This document shows, in pieces, positions 17,211-25,807 of a stretch of DNA of 64,000 nucleotides. The notes under the pieces are model-generated. The model did no database searches and was not told the DNA's origin. It was given only the letters and a program-made list of their open reading frames with translations. How positions within the stretch are numbered: position 1 is the first letter of the stretch; every line of letters begins with the position of its first letter. The translations under genes were made by a program, and so were the position numbers. The DNA is from Sphingomonas sp. PAMC 26605 (GTDB taxonomy: Bacteria > Pseudomonadota > Alphaproteobacteria > Sphingomonadales > Sphingomonadaceae): contig NZ_JH584241.1 of NCBI RefSeq assembly GCF_000241485.1, positions 2,325,096 to 2,389,095 on the forward strand, in the 5' to 3' direction.

Positions 17211-18332
17211 TCACGCGACGTTCTTCGCCCCCGAACACGCGCTTTGATGGTCCGACTTGCCGAGCGCGGTCGCCTGAATGTTCTTGCACCGCGTCGGCGC
17301 GGCGAACGCGACCTGGCGGATCGGCGCGCTCGGCGCGGTCGCGACTTGCAGCGGAACCGGGGCCGGCTTGGTGCGGCCGCCGTTGCCGCGCGTCCCGACA
17401 CGCGGCGCGACCTTGGCCTTGGGCTTTGCCTTGGCGATCTGCACCGGCGCGGCGCGTGGCAGATTGAGCTGCGGTGAGAGCTGCGCGGTCCGGACATAGC
17501 CGATCACCAGGTCGCTCGCGTCCGCCTGCGGCTCGCTGAGATACGTCCATTCCCCGTCGTTCGTCGTGCCATAGGCGCGCACGATCTCGTTCGTCGCGAA
17601 GTCGCCGATGACGTTGTCGCCGTCGGTCAGCGACGGGCTCGAGCGCAGCGAAACCGGCGCGGTGACGCGCATCTTGACGATCGCGACGCGGATGTTGGCG
17701 GGATCGAAGGCGACGCCGCCGGCGACGCCGACCTGGTGATCGATCGGCTTGTAGCTCGTGTCGAGCGTCTTGAGCATGATCGGCTGCCCGGATTCGGGCG
17801 CGGTCCAGCTGTCGGTCGCCAGATCGTCGCGCTCGGCATAGTCCGACGCGACGTAGCTGGTCAGCTTCTTGCTGTCCTGCCCCTTGAGCGCGGCACCGAG
17901 CGCCCAGCCGGTAACACAGCCTGCCGCCGCGCCGCCGAGGATCGCGCCGGTGCTGCCTCTGCCGAGCAACCACCCGGCGACCGCGCCGACCGCAGCGCCG
18001 CCGAGGCACGCCGCGACCTTGTTGCTCGTGTCGCTTTTCGGCCGCGCGGCGCGCTCGGCGTCGCGCCTGGCCTTATCCGCGGCCTTTGCCGCCTCCTTTT
18101 CGGCTTTAAGCCGTGCCTTGCGGGCGCTCGGCGTCTCCTCGACGACCGCGGGCGCTGGCGGCGGCGGCTGGAGCGCCGCCTGACGCGCGGCGGCCTCGGC
18201 TGCGGATTGCGCATTGGCCTCCGCCGCGGTCATCGGCTTGCCCGATTGGGCGCTCGCCGGCACCCCGGCGCTGGTCAGGGCAAGGCTGAGCACGATCGTC
18301 GAAACGGTCCGAAATACCCTATCCCTGCGCAT
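17211..18332 (-). CDS. Exported glycine-zipper protein with SH3-like domain
   Basis: A 373-residue protein. A signal peptide (ending near PASAQ, residue 29) is followed by an Ala/Lys/Arg-rich coiled-coil (about 60-98), a glycine-zipper stretch with the pattern AACLGGAAVGAVAGWLLGRG (about 105-150) able to insert in a membrane, and a bacterial SH3-like domain (PVSLRSSPSLTDGDNVIGDF to VIGYVRTAQL). The C-terminus is basic and Pro-rich with two Cys. SH3-like domains often bind peptidoglycan, which would suit an envelope sensor or scaffold beside the kinase. It lies 24 bp after the kinase stop. No exact family is recognised. Confidence 0.75.
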   Translation of the reverse strand: MRRDRVFRTVSTIVLSLALTSAGVPASAQSGKPMTAAEANAQSAAEAAARQAALQPPPPAPAVVEETPSARKARLKAEKEAAKAADKARRDAERAARPKSDTSNKVAACLGGAAVGAVAGWLLGRGSTGAILGGAAAGCVTGWALGAALKGQDSKKLTSYVASDYAERDDLATDSWTAPESGQPIMLKTLDTSYKPIDHQVGVAGGVAFDPANIRVAIVKMRVTAPVSLRSSPSLTDGDNVIGDFATNEIVRAYGTTNDGEWTYLSEPQADASDLVIGYVRTAQLSPQLNLPRAAPVQIAKAKPKAKVAPRVGTRGNGGRTKPAPVPLQVATAPSAPIRQVAFAAPTRCKNIQATALGKSDHQSACSGAKNVA

Positions 18333-18356
18333 GTCCGCCCCCCTGGTTTCGCCTGT

Positions 18357-20426
18357 TCATTGCAATCGCCCGAGCGTCAGCACGAGATCGTTCGCCCCCT
18401 GGGTGGCGAGCCCGAGCAGGAAGCCGGTTCCGTCCGGGCGCAGCGCGATGCCGCTACCGCTGCCGCCCGCGCCGGCCGGCGTCGCGTCGAGATCGTCCCA
18501 CACCAGCGTCCCGTCGGCCGCGATCTGGCTGATCCGCCGATGCCGCGGGTCGCCCGCCCAGCCTGCGAGGTACAGCGCCGGGCTGTGCTCGCCGAGCGTC
18601 GCGAAGCCGCGCCCCGACGATGGCGCGCCGGAATAGTCCCATCGCCGCCAGATCTTCTTGCCCTGGCGATCGAGCCGCATCAGCAGCAGTCGATGCGCCG
18701 CGCCGTCGCTGCTGGTGCGGCCGGTGACGAAGATGTCGCCGCCCGCCTCGATCAGATCCCAGCCCTGCGCGACGCCGAGGCCCGTTTCGGCGACGCGCCA
18801 CTGTTCCTGGCCCGTCGCGGCGACTTCGGCGACCCACAGGCTGGCGCCTTCGCGCGCGGCGCCGCCGATCGTGCGGGTTTCTAGGCGCTGGCCGAGCACG
18901 ATGATCGCGCCGTCGCCGAGCTGCACGATGCGCTGGACCGAATCGCCCTGCCGATCGAGCAGCGTCACATCGCTCTGCAGCGCCCCCGCGGGATCGAGGA
19001 AGAGCAGCTTCGCGCTCCCCGAACTCTCCGGCCCTTCGAGCCCGGCGATCACGCCGTCCGCGTGGTTCATGATCGAGCTGATTGACCCCGCTTGATACGA
19101 TCGCAGCCAAAGCTGCCGCCAGTCGCGGTCGAGCCGGACCAGCGCGGCTTGCCCATCGACTTCGCCGCCGACCAGCGCGCCGCCGTCGGCCATCGGCAGA
19201 ATCGCATGCGCGCGCGAGCTCGGCCGGTCGAGCACGAAGCTGCCGCGCGCGCCGCCATCGTCGCCGATGCGCAGCGCGAGCATGTGCTCGGTGCCGTCCT
19301 GCAAGCGGTGCGCGGCGACGAGCGCGGCGTCGGCGGTCGCCACGATCGCGCCATAGGGCTCGTTGTAGAGCGGCGCGATCACCTTGCTCCATCCCGCCTT
19401 GAGCGGTCGCGCGCTCGCATTGACCGCGGTGTCGCGCGTCCACAGCACCGCCGACGCGCCCCCGGCGAGCACGAGCCCGGCGCCCGCGATCAGGATCGCG
19501 CGCCGGTTCACCCGCCGCCCGGTCGCATCGACCACGACGGGGATGTCCTTCGCCTCCGCGAGCGACGGCATCATCTTCAGCCAGGCGTCGATCGTCTGCG
19601 GGCGATCGTCCGCCTTGAGCGCGAGGCCGGCGTCGATCGCGGCGAGCACGTCGGCGGGAAGCTTACCGTGCAGCGCGGTCGCGATCGGTTCGAGCGCATC
19701 CCCTGCCGAGCGCGCGGCGGAGGAGGGGGGTATCCGCGCGGTCAACAGGAAATAGCCGGTCGCCGCGAGCGCATAGATGTCGGACGCAGCGTTCTGCTCG
19801 CGCTCGCGCGAATATTGCTCGAGCGGCGAATAGCCGTCGGTCACCAGCGCGCTGAACCCCGCCTTGCGCTGCGTCGCCAGATCGCGCGCCGCGCCGAAGT
19901 CGATCAGCACCGGCGTCTCGCCCTTGATGACGATATTGGCGGGTTTGATGTCGCGGTGCAGGATGCCGAGCGCATGGATCGCCGCGACCCCGTCGAGGAT
20001 CTGGCGAAACACCGAAAGGAACACCGCGGGGTCGAGCGGCCCGTCGCGTTCGACCAGCGTCTCGAGGTTGATCCCGTCGAGCAGTTCCATGACGATATAG
20101 GCGGTGCCGTTGACGCCGGTGACGAGCCGGACCACGCGGACGATGTTGGGGTGGTTGAACTGCGCCAGCGTGCGCGCCTCGTCGGTGAAGCGATCGAGCC
20201 CCCAGGCAAAGGTCGGCGTGGCCTCGGCATTGCGCGAGATCACCGCGCCCGTCGCATCGCGCCGCGCATAGTCGACCGGCATATATTCCTTGATCGCGAC
20301 GCTGCGCGCGAGCGCGACGTCGTGCGCGCGATAGGTCACGCCGAAGCTGCCCGACCCGAGCACCGTATCGATGCGATAGTCGGCGACCATCCCGCCGGGC
20401 TCGAGCGTGTCGACCATCTCGCTCAC
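18357..20426 (-). CDS. Transmembrane Ser/Thr protein kinase with extracytoplasmic repeat domain
   Basis: A 689-residue protein. Residues 15-290 form a Hanks-type kinase with all key elements: GSGSFG (24-29), Lys46 in SVAIKEYMP, Glu83, HRDIKPAN (157-164, Asp159) and DFG (176-178). A TM helix at about 309-328 is followed by about 350 residues of beta-rich repeats (LVRLDRDWRQLWLR, LLLMRLDRQGKKIWRRW, QIAADGTLVWDDL) resembling a PQQ/delta-60-type propeller, placed outside the membrane. The domain order matches sensor kinases of the PpkA/Pkn group. Its ATG overlaps the TIR stop by 4 bp. The external part may sense envelope ligands; this is inference. Confidence 0.9.
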   Translation of the reverse strand: MSEMVDTLEPGGMVADYRIDTVLGSGSFGVTYRAHDVALARSVAIKEYMPVDYARRDATGAVISRNAEATPTFAWGLDRFTDEARTLAQFNHPNIVRVVRLVTGVNGTAYIVMELLDGINLETLVERDGPLDPAVFLSVFRQILDGVAAIHALGILHRDIKPANIVIKGETPVLIDFGAARDLATQRKAGFSALVTDGYSPLEQYSREREQNAASDIYALAATGYFLLTARIPPSSAARSAGDALEPIATALHGKLPADVLAAIDAGLALKADDRPQTIDAWLKMMPSLAEAKDIPVVVDATGRRVNRRAILIAGAGLVLAGGASAVLWTRDTAVNASARPLKAGWSKVIAPLYNEPYGAIVATADAALVAAHRLQDGTEHMLALRIGDDGGARGSFVLDRPSSRAHAILPMADGGALVGGEVDGQAALVRLDRDWRQLWLRSYQAGSISSIMNHADGVIAGLEGPESSGSAKLLFLDPAGALQSDVTLLDRQGDSVQRIVQLGDGAIIVLGQRLETRTIGGAAREGASLWVAEVAATGQEQWRVAETGLGVAQGWDLIEAGGDIFVTGRTSSDGAAHRLLLMRLDRQGKKIWRRWDYSGAPSSGRGFATLGEHSPALYLAGWAGDPRHRRISQIAADGTLVWDDLDATPAGAGGSGSGIALRPDGTGFLLGLATQGANDLVLTLGRLQ

Positions 20427-21562
20427 ATCGCGTTGTCCGACGGTTCGCTCGCATCGTCGCCGGGCGGCGTCGCGGTGGCCGCGGACATCGTGTCGGTGTT
20501 GATCGTGTCGGTCGTATCATTGTCGGCGGCGAGCGCGGCGTTGAGCTGCGCCGCCTCGATCGCGTTCTGGATGTCTTGCGCGTGCTGGAGCGCGGCCTGG
20601 ACCGGATCGGGATATCCGATCTTGGCGCCGCCGCTCTGCACGACCGACACGGCATTCGCGGCGAGTGTGGCTTCGGCAGGCGCAGTCGATTGCGGTTGTG
20701 GCAGGCCGCGTTGCACCGCCACCGCCAGCACAGCGACCAACGCGATCGCCGCGCCCGACATCCAGAGCGATCGCGCCGCCTGCGTCGGCGCGCGACCCCG
20801 CACGAGGACCGCGTCGATGTGCCGCCGATACACCGCCGACCCCGCCGTCGCGGTGATCAGCGCCGCGAGGAGCCAGCTGGCGACGAGCCCCGCCAGCGCG
20901 CCTTCCGCCGAGGCGAGCGCCTGCGCGCCGAGCGCGATGATCACCGCGACGAAGGCGACCAGCACGAGGCCCAACCCGATCATCCCGCGATAGAATGGCC
21001 AGATCGGGCCGCCCAGAAAGGCTTCCCACGTCCAGACGAGCCCGGTCCGGCGTTCGTCCATTCGTTTCCACTGCGTGATATACTCGCGCGCGCCCGGCCC
21101 GATCGCGCGCGCGATCGCGGCCCAATCGGTCCCGCTATGCTGCTGCGCGCGTGGCTTGCCTTTCGCGACCTTTGCCACGACGGCATCGACGAAGCGATCA
21201 AGCCCTTCGCCGCGGCGCGCGCCAAAGGCATCGACGCGGTGGACGATGCTGAGGAACAGCCGCAATCCCCGGTCGAATTCGATATCCTCGATCCGCAGCG
21301 GAAAGATCGGGATCTTGTAATTGAACGCCTGCTCGGCTTCGGCCTTGACGAAATGCGAGGTGTTGGTGTGGCGCGACAAGATGATGGCGAAGACGGTCGA
21401 CTGTTCGATCGCATCCATCACCCGCACCGCGTAATCCTCTCCGACCACGATATCGCGCGGTGCGATCCAGCATCCGACGCCGAGGCGTTCGATTCGGCGG
21501 CAGACATCGTTCGCGACATCGGCATCCTTCGCGCAATGGCTGATGAAGACGCGGTGGCGCAT
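20423..21562 (-). CDS. TIR-domain membrane protein
   Basis: A 379-residue protein and first gene of the operon. Residues 1-115 are a TIR domain: MRHRVFISHCAKDADVAN, ERLGVGCWIAPRDIVVGEDY, FAIILSRHTNTSHFVKAE with a Glu (Glu75) at the position of the catalytic Glu of NAD-cleaving TIRs. Three hydrophobic segments follow (about 185-210, 213-235, 255-275), so the TIR faces the cytoplasm from the membrane. The C-terminus is Ala-rich and then acidic, with DNDTTDTINTDT, possible phosphothreonine sites. Linked by a 4-bp overlap to the kinase gene. An NADase effector or a scaffold role are both possible. Confidence 0.85.
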   Translation of the reverse strand: MRHRVFISHCAKDADVANDVCRRIERLGVGCWIAPRDIVVGEDYAVRVMDAIEQSTVFAIILSRHTNTSHFVKAEAEQAFNYKIPIFPLRIEDIEFDRGLRLFLSIVHRVDAFGARRGEGLDRFVDAVVAKVAKGKPRAQQHSGTDWAAIARAIGPGAREYITQWKRMDERRTGLVWTWEAFLGGPIWPFYRGMIGLGLVLVAFVAVIIALGAQALASAEGALAGLVASWLLAALITATAGSAVYRRHIDAVLVRGRAPTQAARSLWMSGAAIALVAVLAVAVQRGLPQPQSTAPAEATLAANAVSVVQSGGAKIGYPDPVQAALQHAQDIQNAIEAAQLNAALAADNDTTDTINTDTMSAATATPPGDDASEPSDNAM

Positions 21563-22062
21563 GATCGCTAGCCGGTTCGAAAAATCATACCGGGTGCGAG
21601 TGTTTCTCTAAGACGAGATCGCGCATGTGTCCGCAATGTCGAGGCCCCCTCCGAATCGCTATAGAAGAGACTAAAGCAAATCTTCGGTATTTCTACCGTA
21701 TTTCGCGAATGGGATGTCGGGCATCCGGTAAACTATTTGATATATTGATCGATGAATACTAATTAATATCTTTGTAATAATGATTATGTATATGAACGCG
21801 ACCCGCGCACTCCGTCGGAGTGTCAGGCCGGAAAGGCAACGGCATGGCCAGGATTGTGATCGCCGACCCGCCCACACGGCATCGGGTGCGGGAAACCGGG
21901 CGTGCGCATGCTGGGTGAGATCGTGCGACCCGGCATGGTCGGCGACAGGATTTGCCGATCGAGCACGGTCTCGTTCATCAGCCCGGGCCGGCGCGACCCG
22001 CCGCCGGCATCAGCCGCCGAGCGATCGGCTGCCGATGACGGGCAGGGTCGCCGCGCGGCGCG
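21563..22062. promoter_or_regulatory. Gene-free region with AT-rich patch upstream of the TIR-kinase operon
   Basis: About 500 bp without a convincing gene. Positions 21655-21800 are strikingly AT-rich compared with the surrounding DNA (for example ATATTGATCGATGAATACTA) and include the small palindrome CGGTATTTCTACCG (21685-21698). This is the likely promoter area for the minus-strand TIR operon. From 21844 a short frame starting MARIVIADPP stops after 24 codons and could be a gene remnant. No clear -35/-10 pair could be chosen. Confidence 0.5.
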
Positions 22063-23550
22063 TCATGCGGTCGTGTGCGACCGCGTGCGGCCCAGCGCTT
22101 CCTGCCATCCCTCGAGCAGGCCGGTGCGCTGTTGCTGGTTCATCGCGGGTGTGAAGATGCGATCTTCCTTCCATGCCGCGGCGATGTCGGCCGGGCCGTT
22201 CCAGACGCCGACCGCCATGCCGGCGAGGAAGGCGGCGCCCGCCGCCGTCGTCTCGATATTGGCGGGACGCACGACATCGGTGTCGAGCACGTCGGCGAGG
22301 AACTGGCAGAACCAGTCGTTCGCCGCCATCCCGCCATCGACGCGGATTTGCCGCGCGTCGCGCGCGCCGTCGGCGACCATCGCGTTCATCAGATCGGCGG
22401 TCTGATAGGCGACTGACTCGAGCGCGGCGCGCGCGATGTGCGAGCCCGTCGCGGCAAAGGTCAGCCCGGTGATCGACGCACGCGCGGCGGGGTCCCAATG
22501 CGGCGCGCCGAGCCCGACGAACGCCGGGACCATGTAGACGCCGTCATTCCCGTCGAGTTTGGTCGCCATGTCGTCGGTGTCGGCGGCGCGGTTGATCAGC
22601 CCGAGCCCGTCGCGCAGCCACTTCACCGCCGCGCCGGCGACGAAGATCGAGCCTTCGAGCGCATAGGTGATCTCGCCGTTCAGCTGATAGGCAATCGTCG
22701 TCAGCATCCCGTTTTTGCTGGTCACCGCCTCGGTGCCGGTGTTGAGCAGCACGAAGCAGCCGGTGCCATAGGTCGATTTGGCGTCGCCGCGCTCGAAACA
22801 CGCCTGGCCGACGACGGCGGCCTGCTGGTCGCCCGCCATGCCGCCGATCGGCACGCTGCGGCCGAGCAATTCGGGCGCGGTCTCGCCGAAGATCGTGCTG
22901 TTGTCCTTGACCTCGGGCAGCAGGCTTTCGGGGATGTCGAGCAGCTTGAGCAGATCGGCGTCCCACGCGCCCTTGTGGATGTCGAACAGCAAGGTGCGCG
23001 AGGCGTTGCTCGCGTCGGTGGCGTGGACCTTGCCGCCGGTCAGCCGCCACAGCAGGAAGCTGTCGATCGTGCCGAAGGCGAGCTCGCCGCGCTCGGCGCG
23101 GGCGCGCACGCCGTCGACCTCGTCGAGGATCCATTTGAGCTTGGTGCCCGAGAAATACGGGTCGAGGATCAGCCCGGTGCGCGCGCGCACGAGCGGCTCG
23201 TTGCCGTCGGCCTTGAGCTGCGCGCACAAGGCGGCGGTGCGGCGGTCCTGCCAGACGATCGCGTTGTGGACCGGCTCGCCGGTCTTGCGGTCCCACACCA
23301 CCACCGTCTCGCGCTGGTTGGTGATGCCGATCCCGGCGATCGTTCCGCCATCGGCCTCGGCCGCGGCCTGCATCGTCGCGAGCGTGTCGCGCCAGATGTC
23401 CTCGGCATCATGCTCGACCCAGCCGGCTTGCGGATAATGCTGCTCGAACTCGCGCCGCACGGTCTGCCGCGGCACGCCGTCGGTGCCGAAGGTCATGCTG
23501 CGGGTCGAGGTGGTGCCCTGGTCGATCGCCAGGATGATGGTGTCGCTCAC
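22063..23550 (-). CDS. glpK: Glycerol kinase
   Basis: A 495-residue FGGY-family kinase making sn-glycerol 3-phosphate. It begins [17 protein letters not shown], and shows [22 protein letters not shown], the glycerol-binding WILDEVDG and [25 protein letters not shown], and the FGGY signature area [18 protein letters not shown]. Length is normal for GlpK. It lies 15 bp after the facilitator gene (glpF transcribed first), making a compact glpFK operon. Glycerol 3-phosphate dehydrogenase is not in the window. Confidence 0.96.
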   Translation of the reverse strand: MSDTIILAIDQGTTSTRSMTFGTDGVPRQTVRREFEQHYPQAGWVEHDAEDIWRDTLATMQAAAEADGGTIAGIGITNQRETVVVWDRKTGEPVHNAIVWQDRRTAALCAQLKADGNEPLVRARTGLILDPYFSGTKLKWILDEVDGVRARAERGELAFGTIDSFLLWRLTGGKVHATDASNASRTLLFDIHKGAWDADLLKLLDIPESLLPEVKDNSTIFGETAPELLGRSVPIGGMAGDQQAAVVGQACFERGDAKSTYGTGCFVLLNTGTEAVTSKNGMLTTIAYQLNGEITYALEGSIFVAGAAVKWLRDGLGLINRAADTDDMATKLDGNDGVYMVPAFVGLGAPHWDPAARASITGLTFAATGSHIARAALESVAYQTADLMNAMVADGARDARQIRVDGGMAANDWFCQFLADVLDTDVVRPANIETTAAGAAFLAGMAVGVWNGPADIAAAWKEDRIFTPAMNQQQRTGLLEGWQEALGRTRSHTTA

Positions 23551-23565
23551 GCTTGCTCTCCTAGA

Positions 23566-24375
23566 TTATTGCGGACCCGCCGCGGGCCGGTTGCGCGGCA
23601 GGAAGGGGCGGATCAGCAGATGCTGCGCGCCGCCGCCGATCACCGCGCCGATGAACGGCCCCGCGATCGGCACCCACCAGTAATTGCCGGGGCCGGGGAA
23701 GGCGGATTTGTCCCATCCCATCAGCCAGGCGAAGAAACGCGGGCCGAGATCGCGCGCCGGGTTGATCGCCCAGGCCTCGAGATAGCCCGCCGAGGCGCCG
23801 ATCACCGCAACGAGCAGCCCGATCACGATCGCGCCGAAATTGGCCTGCGGCGCCATGGTGTTGAATTCGTCGGTGATCGCGAAGATGCCGAAGATCAGCA
23901 GTGCGGTGAGGATGATCTCGTCGATGAAGCCCTTCATCGGCGTGATCGCGAGGCCGGGAGCGGTGAAGAACACCCCCGCGGCGCCGCCCTCGGCGCGGGT
24001 GAGGTGCTGCGTCAGGTTGAAGTGATCGATGACGGTGTAATACAGCGCATAGACGATCGCAGCGCCGACGAACGCCCCGACCAGTTGCGCGGCCCAATAG
24101 GGCAGCACCTTCTTCCACGAAAAGCCGCGATACAAAGCGAGCGCCAGCGTGACGCCGGGATTGGCGTGCGTGCCCGACACCGCGCCGGTCATGTAGATCG
24201 ACAGCGAGACCGCCATGCCCCAGGTGATGCAGACGCCCCAATAGGCGGTCTTGTACGGGCTCGGATCGTAGAGCGTGTACATCGCGGCGACCGACAGGCC
24301 GAAAGTCATCACGATGCCGATCGCGACCGCTTCGGAGATCAACTCGCCGAGAAAGGCCTTTTGCGACGGGGTCAT
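23566..24375 (-). CDS. glpF: Glycerol facilitator (MIP/aquaporin family) with an NPG motif
   Basis: A 269-residue six-helix channel of the major intrinsic protein family for glycerol uptake. The second half-helix motif is canonical for aquaglyceroporins (INPARDLGPR, residues 204-213, with the Asp typical of GlpF). The first motif reads HANPGVTLAL (Asn72-Pro73-Gly74) where NPA is usual. ATG 24375 gives the normal N-terminus. Coupled to glpK 15 bp downstream, which traps glycerol by phosphorylation. The NPG change is uncommon but known to be tolerated in some MIPs. Confidence 0.93.
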   Translation of the reverse strand: MTPSQKAFLGELISEAVAIGIVMTFGLSVAAMYTLYDPSPYKTAYWGVCITWGMAVSLSIYMTGAVSGTHANPGVTLALALYRGFSWKKVLPYWAAQLVGAFVGAAIVYALYYTVIDHFNLTQHLTRAEGGAAGVFFTAPGLAITPMKGFIDEIILTALLIFGIFAITDEFNTMAPQANFGAIVIGLLVAVIGASAGYLEAWAINPARDLGPRFFAWLMGWDKSAFPGPGNYWWVPIAGPFIGAVIGGGAQHLLIRPFLPRNRPAAGPQ

Positions 24376-24686
24376 TGGCGGTCCAAGCGCAACGGAAGCG
24401 CGACAGGCCGGCGCTGGGAGCTCGACTGTTCGGCGTTTTCGACTGGCATCATGACGCTCTCCGCGGGTGCAGCGACGGTATGCCCGCACATCTGGACTTT
24501 TCCCCCGAGTGTCTAGGGCAACGCGATTCCCCTGTCGCTGCTTATCGCACCCGCAGCCTTGGAGTGCAGCGCGACCGGTCGAAACGCGCGGCGAAGCGAG
24601 GGCTCGGTCGAAATACGCGCAGCCCGCCTCGCGGTGGAACCGTAACGCTGGCGTTCCGTTCAACAGGCCTCAAGGGAGATGCGACG
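24376..24686. promoter_or_regulatory. Intergenic region between divergent glpFK and the HdeD-like gene
   Basis: About 310 bp that must contain the promoters of glpFK (minus) and the HdeD-like gene (plus). The open frames across it are GC-rich shadows with no recognisable protein. A ribosome site AAGGGAG precedes ATG 24687. I see no convincing operator or terminator. Confidence 0.4.
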
Positions 24687-25241
24687 ATGACCACCACGCA
24701 CGTGCACAGCGAGACCTCTGGCTGGGTCTGGGTCCTGGCGTTCGGGATCGGCGAGATCCTGCTCGCGATCCTCGCTTTCGCCTGGCCGGTCTCGGCGTCG
24801 ATCACCGCTTCGATTCTCGCCGGCCTGTTCGTCACCGCCTCGGGCATCCTGGCGCTGATCGCCGCCTCGCGGCATCGCGGCGAGCGGCGGATGTACGATT
24901 TGCTGTTCGGCGTGCTGTCGCTGCTGGTCGGCCTGTACCTGCTGTTCGCGCCGGCGAGCGGGGCGATCTCGCTGACCTTCCTGATCGCGATCTGGCTCGG
25001 GGCGCGGGGCCTGCTCGAACTCTATTGGGGCTTCGCGCGGGTGCGGCGCGGACGCGGCTGGCTGATCGCGATGGGCGTCGTCAACGTCGTGCTGATGCTG
25101 TGGATCGTGTCGTCGCTGCCCGTGTCGGGGCTGATCCTGCCGGGGACGCTGCTTGCGATCAGCCTGCTGATCGGCGGCATCGGCGCGATCGCCTCGGCGA
25201 TCGCGATGCGCGACGGGCAGCCGGCGGCGACTTTGGTCTGA
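24687..25241 (+). CDS. HdeD-family membrane protein
   Basis: A 184-residue integral membrane protein with six hydrophobic helices, each pair separated by short loops (VWVLAFGIGEILLAILAFAW, SASITASILAGLFVTASGIL, MYDLLFGVLSLLVGLYLLF and so on). The ending of helices in paired glycines and the RxxGRGWLIAMG turn fit the HdeD/DUF308 family, linked to acid and stress resistance in other bacteria. The gene after it starts within 5 bp, so the two are likely cotranscribed. The precise role is not known. Confidence 0.85.
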   Translation: MTTTHVHSETSGWVWVLAFGIGEILLAILAFAWPVSASITASILAGLFVTASGILALIAASRHRGERRMYDLLFGVLSLLVGLYLLFAPASGAISLTFLIAIWLGARGLLELYWGFARVRRGRGWLIAMGVVNVVLMLWIVSSLPVSGLILPGTLLAISLLIGGIGAIASAIAMRDGQPAATLV

Positions 25242-25245
25242 CACG

Positions 25246-25449
25246 ATGGCGTTCGCGGCGCAGCCGGTCGATGAAACGGGTACGCTCACCCGCGACGGCG
25301 CAGCGTTCATCCTGCAGCGCGATCGCGGCGGGTGGTACACGCTGCATCTCCAGCGCGTGCCGGTCGATCACGTCGAGAAGCGCGTCCGCCTGATCGGGAC
25401 GCTGATCGCGGAGGGCGTGGTCAGCGTCGAGGGCGTCAGCGCCCTCTAA
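25246..25449 (+). CDS. Small DUF5818-like protein
   Basis: A 67-residue protein, DETGTLTRDGAAFILQRDRG then WYTLHLQRVP and KRVRLIGTLIAEGVVSVEGV: a compact beta-rich domain with an OB-like pattern, similar in layout to the DUF5818 proteins found in sphingomonads. It starts 4 bp after the HdeD-like gene and is probably in the same transcript. Function unknown; the family match is from memory of the pattern. Confidence 0.6.
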   Translation: MAFAAQPVDETGTLTRDGAAFILQRDRGGWYTLHLQRVPVDHVEKRVRLIGTLIAEGVVSVEGVSAL

Positions 25450-25524
25450 ATCTCGCGCTTCGAGGATCGATTTGGGTCTGGTCGTCGGTTCGGGCGTTGA
25501 TGCGTGGACAGACGAGGAGAGAGA

Positions 25525-25749
25525 ATGATGTCCGACGATCGTAGCCAGCCCGCCGCGGATGCGACCGATGTCGCGGTCGAGCAGATCATTCCGCCCGAAC
25601 AGCCGCCGATGGACGATGCCGCCGGCGGCCCCGCCGCGCCGCGCGAGAGCGATCGGCCCGAATCCGCAGCGAGCGGGGATGGCGAGTCCGACGCCGAAGA
25701 TATCGACGCGGTTTCGACCGATGATCTCACGGTGCAAGGCGGCAGCTAG
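25525..25749 (+). CDS. Small acidic hypothetical protein
   Basis: A 74-residue (or 73, from ATG 25528) very acidic, disordered protein rich in Asp, Ala, Pro and Ser, with no hydrophobic core (for example PEQPPMDDAAGGPAAPRESD). An excellent ribosome site (GAGGAGAGAG) before ATG 25525 supports translation. It is convergent to the photolyase gene. No family recognised; it might be a stress-related disordered protein. Confidence 0.5.
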   Translation: MMSDDRSQPAADATDVAVEQIIPPEQPPMDDAAGGPAAPRESDRPESAASGDGESDAEDIDAVSTDDLTVQGGS

Positions 25750-25807
25750 CGCCTGGCCGGAGGGCGCGCGGCAGACGGCGAGCGTGGGCCGCCGCCGCTG
25801 ACTTCGA

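Noticed and set aside
13974..21562. Type VI secretion locus
   Set aside because: Kinase, phosphatase and FHA recall T6SS regulators, but none of the structural T6SS genes (tssB, tssC, tssK, hcp, vgrG, clpV) is seen; the ClpB at 43291 is the ordinary chaperone.
21671..21877. 68-codon minus-strand frame over the AT-rich patch with a hydrophobic FIYIIIITK run
   Set aside because: No ribosome site and no family; the Ile-rich part follows from the AT-rich DNA. The region is more likely regulatory.
21844..21918. Short frame starting MARIVIADPP that looks like a receiver-domain start
   Set aside because: It stops after 24 codons; too little to call a gene, only noted as a possible remnant.
22438..24516. 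Long plus-strand open frame over glpK-glpF
   Set aside because: Opposite to two clear genes and rich in Arg/Asp/Gly with no recognisable domain.
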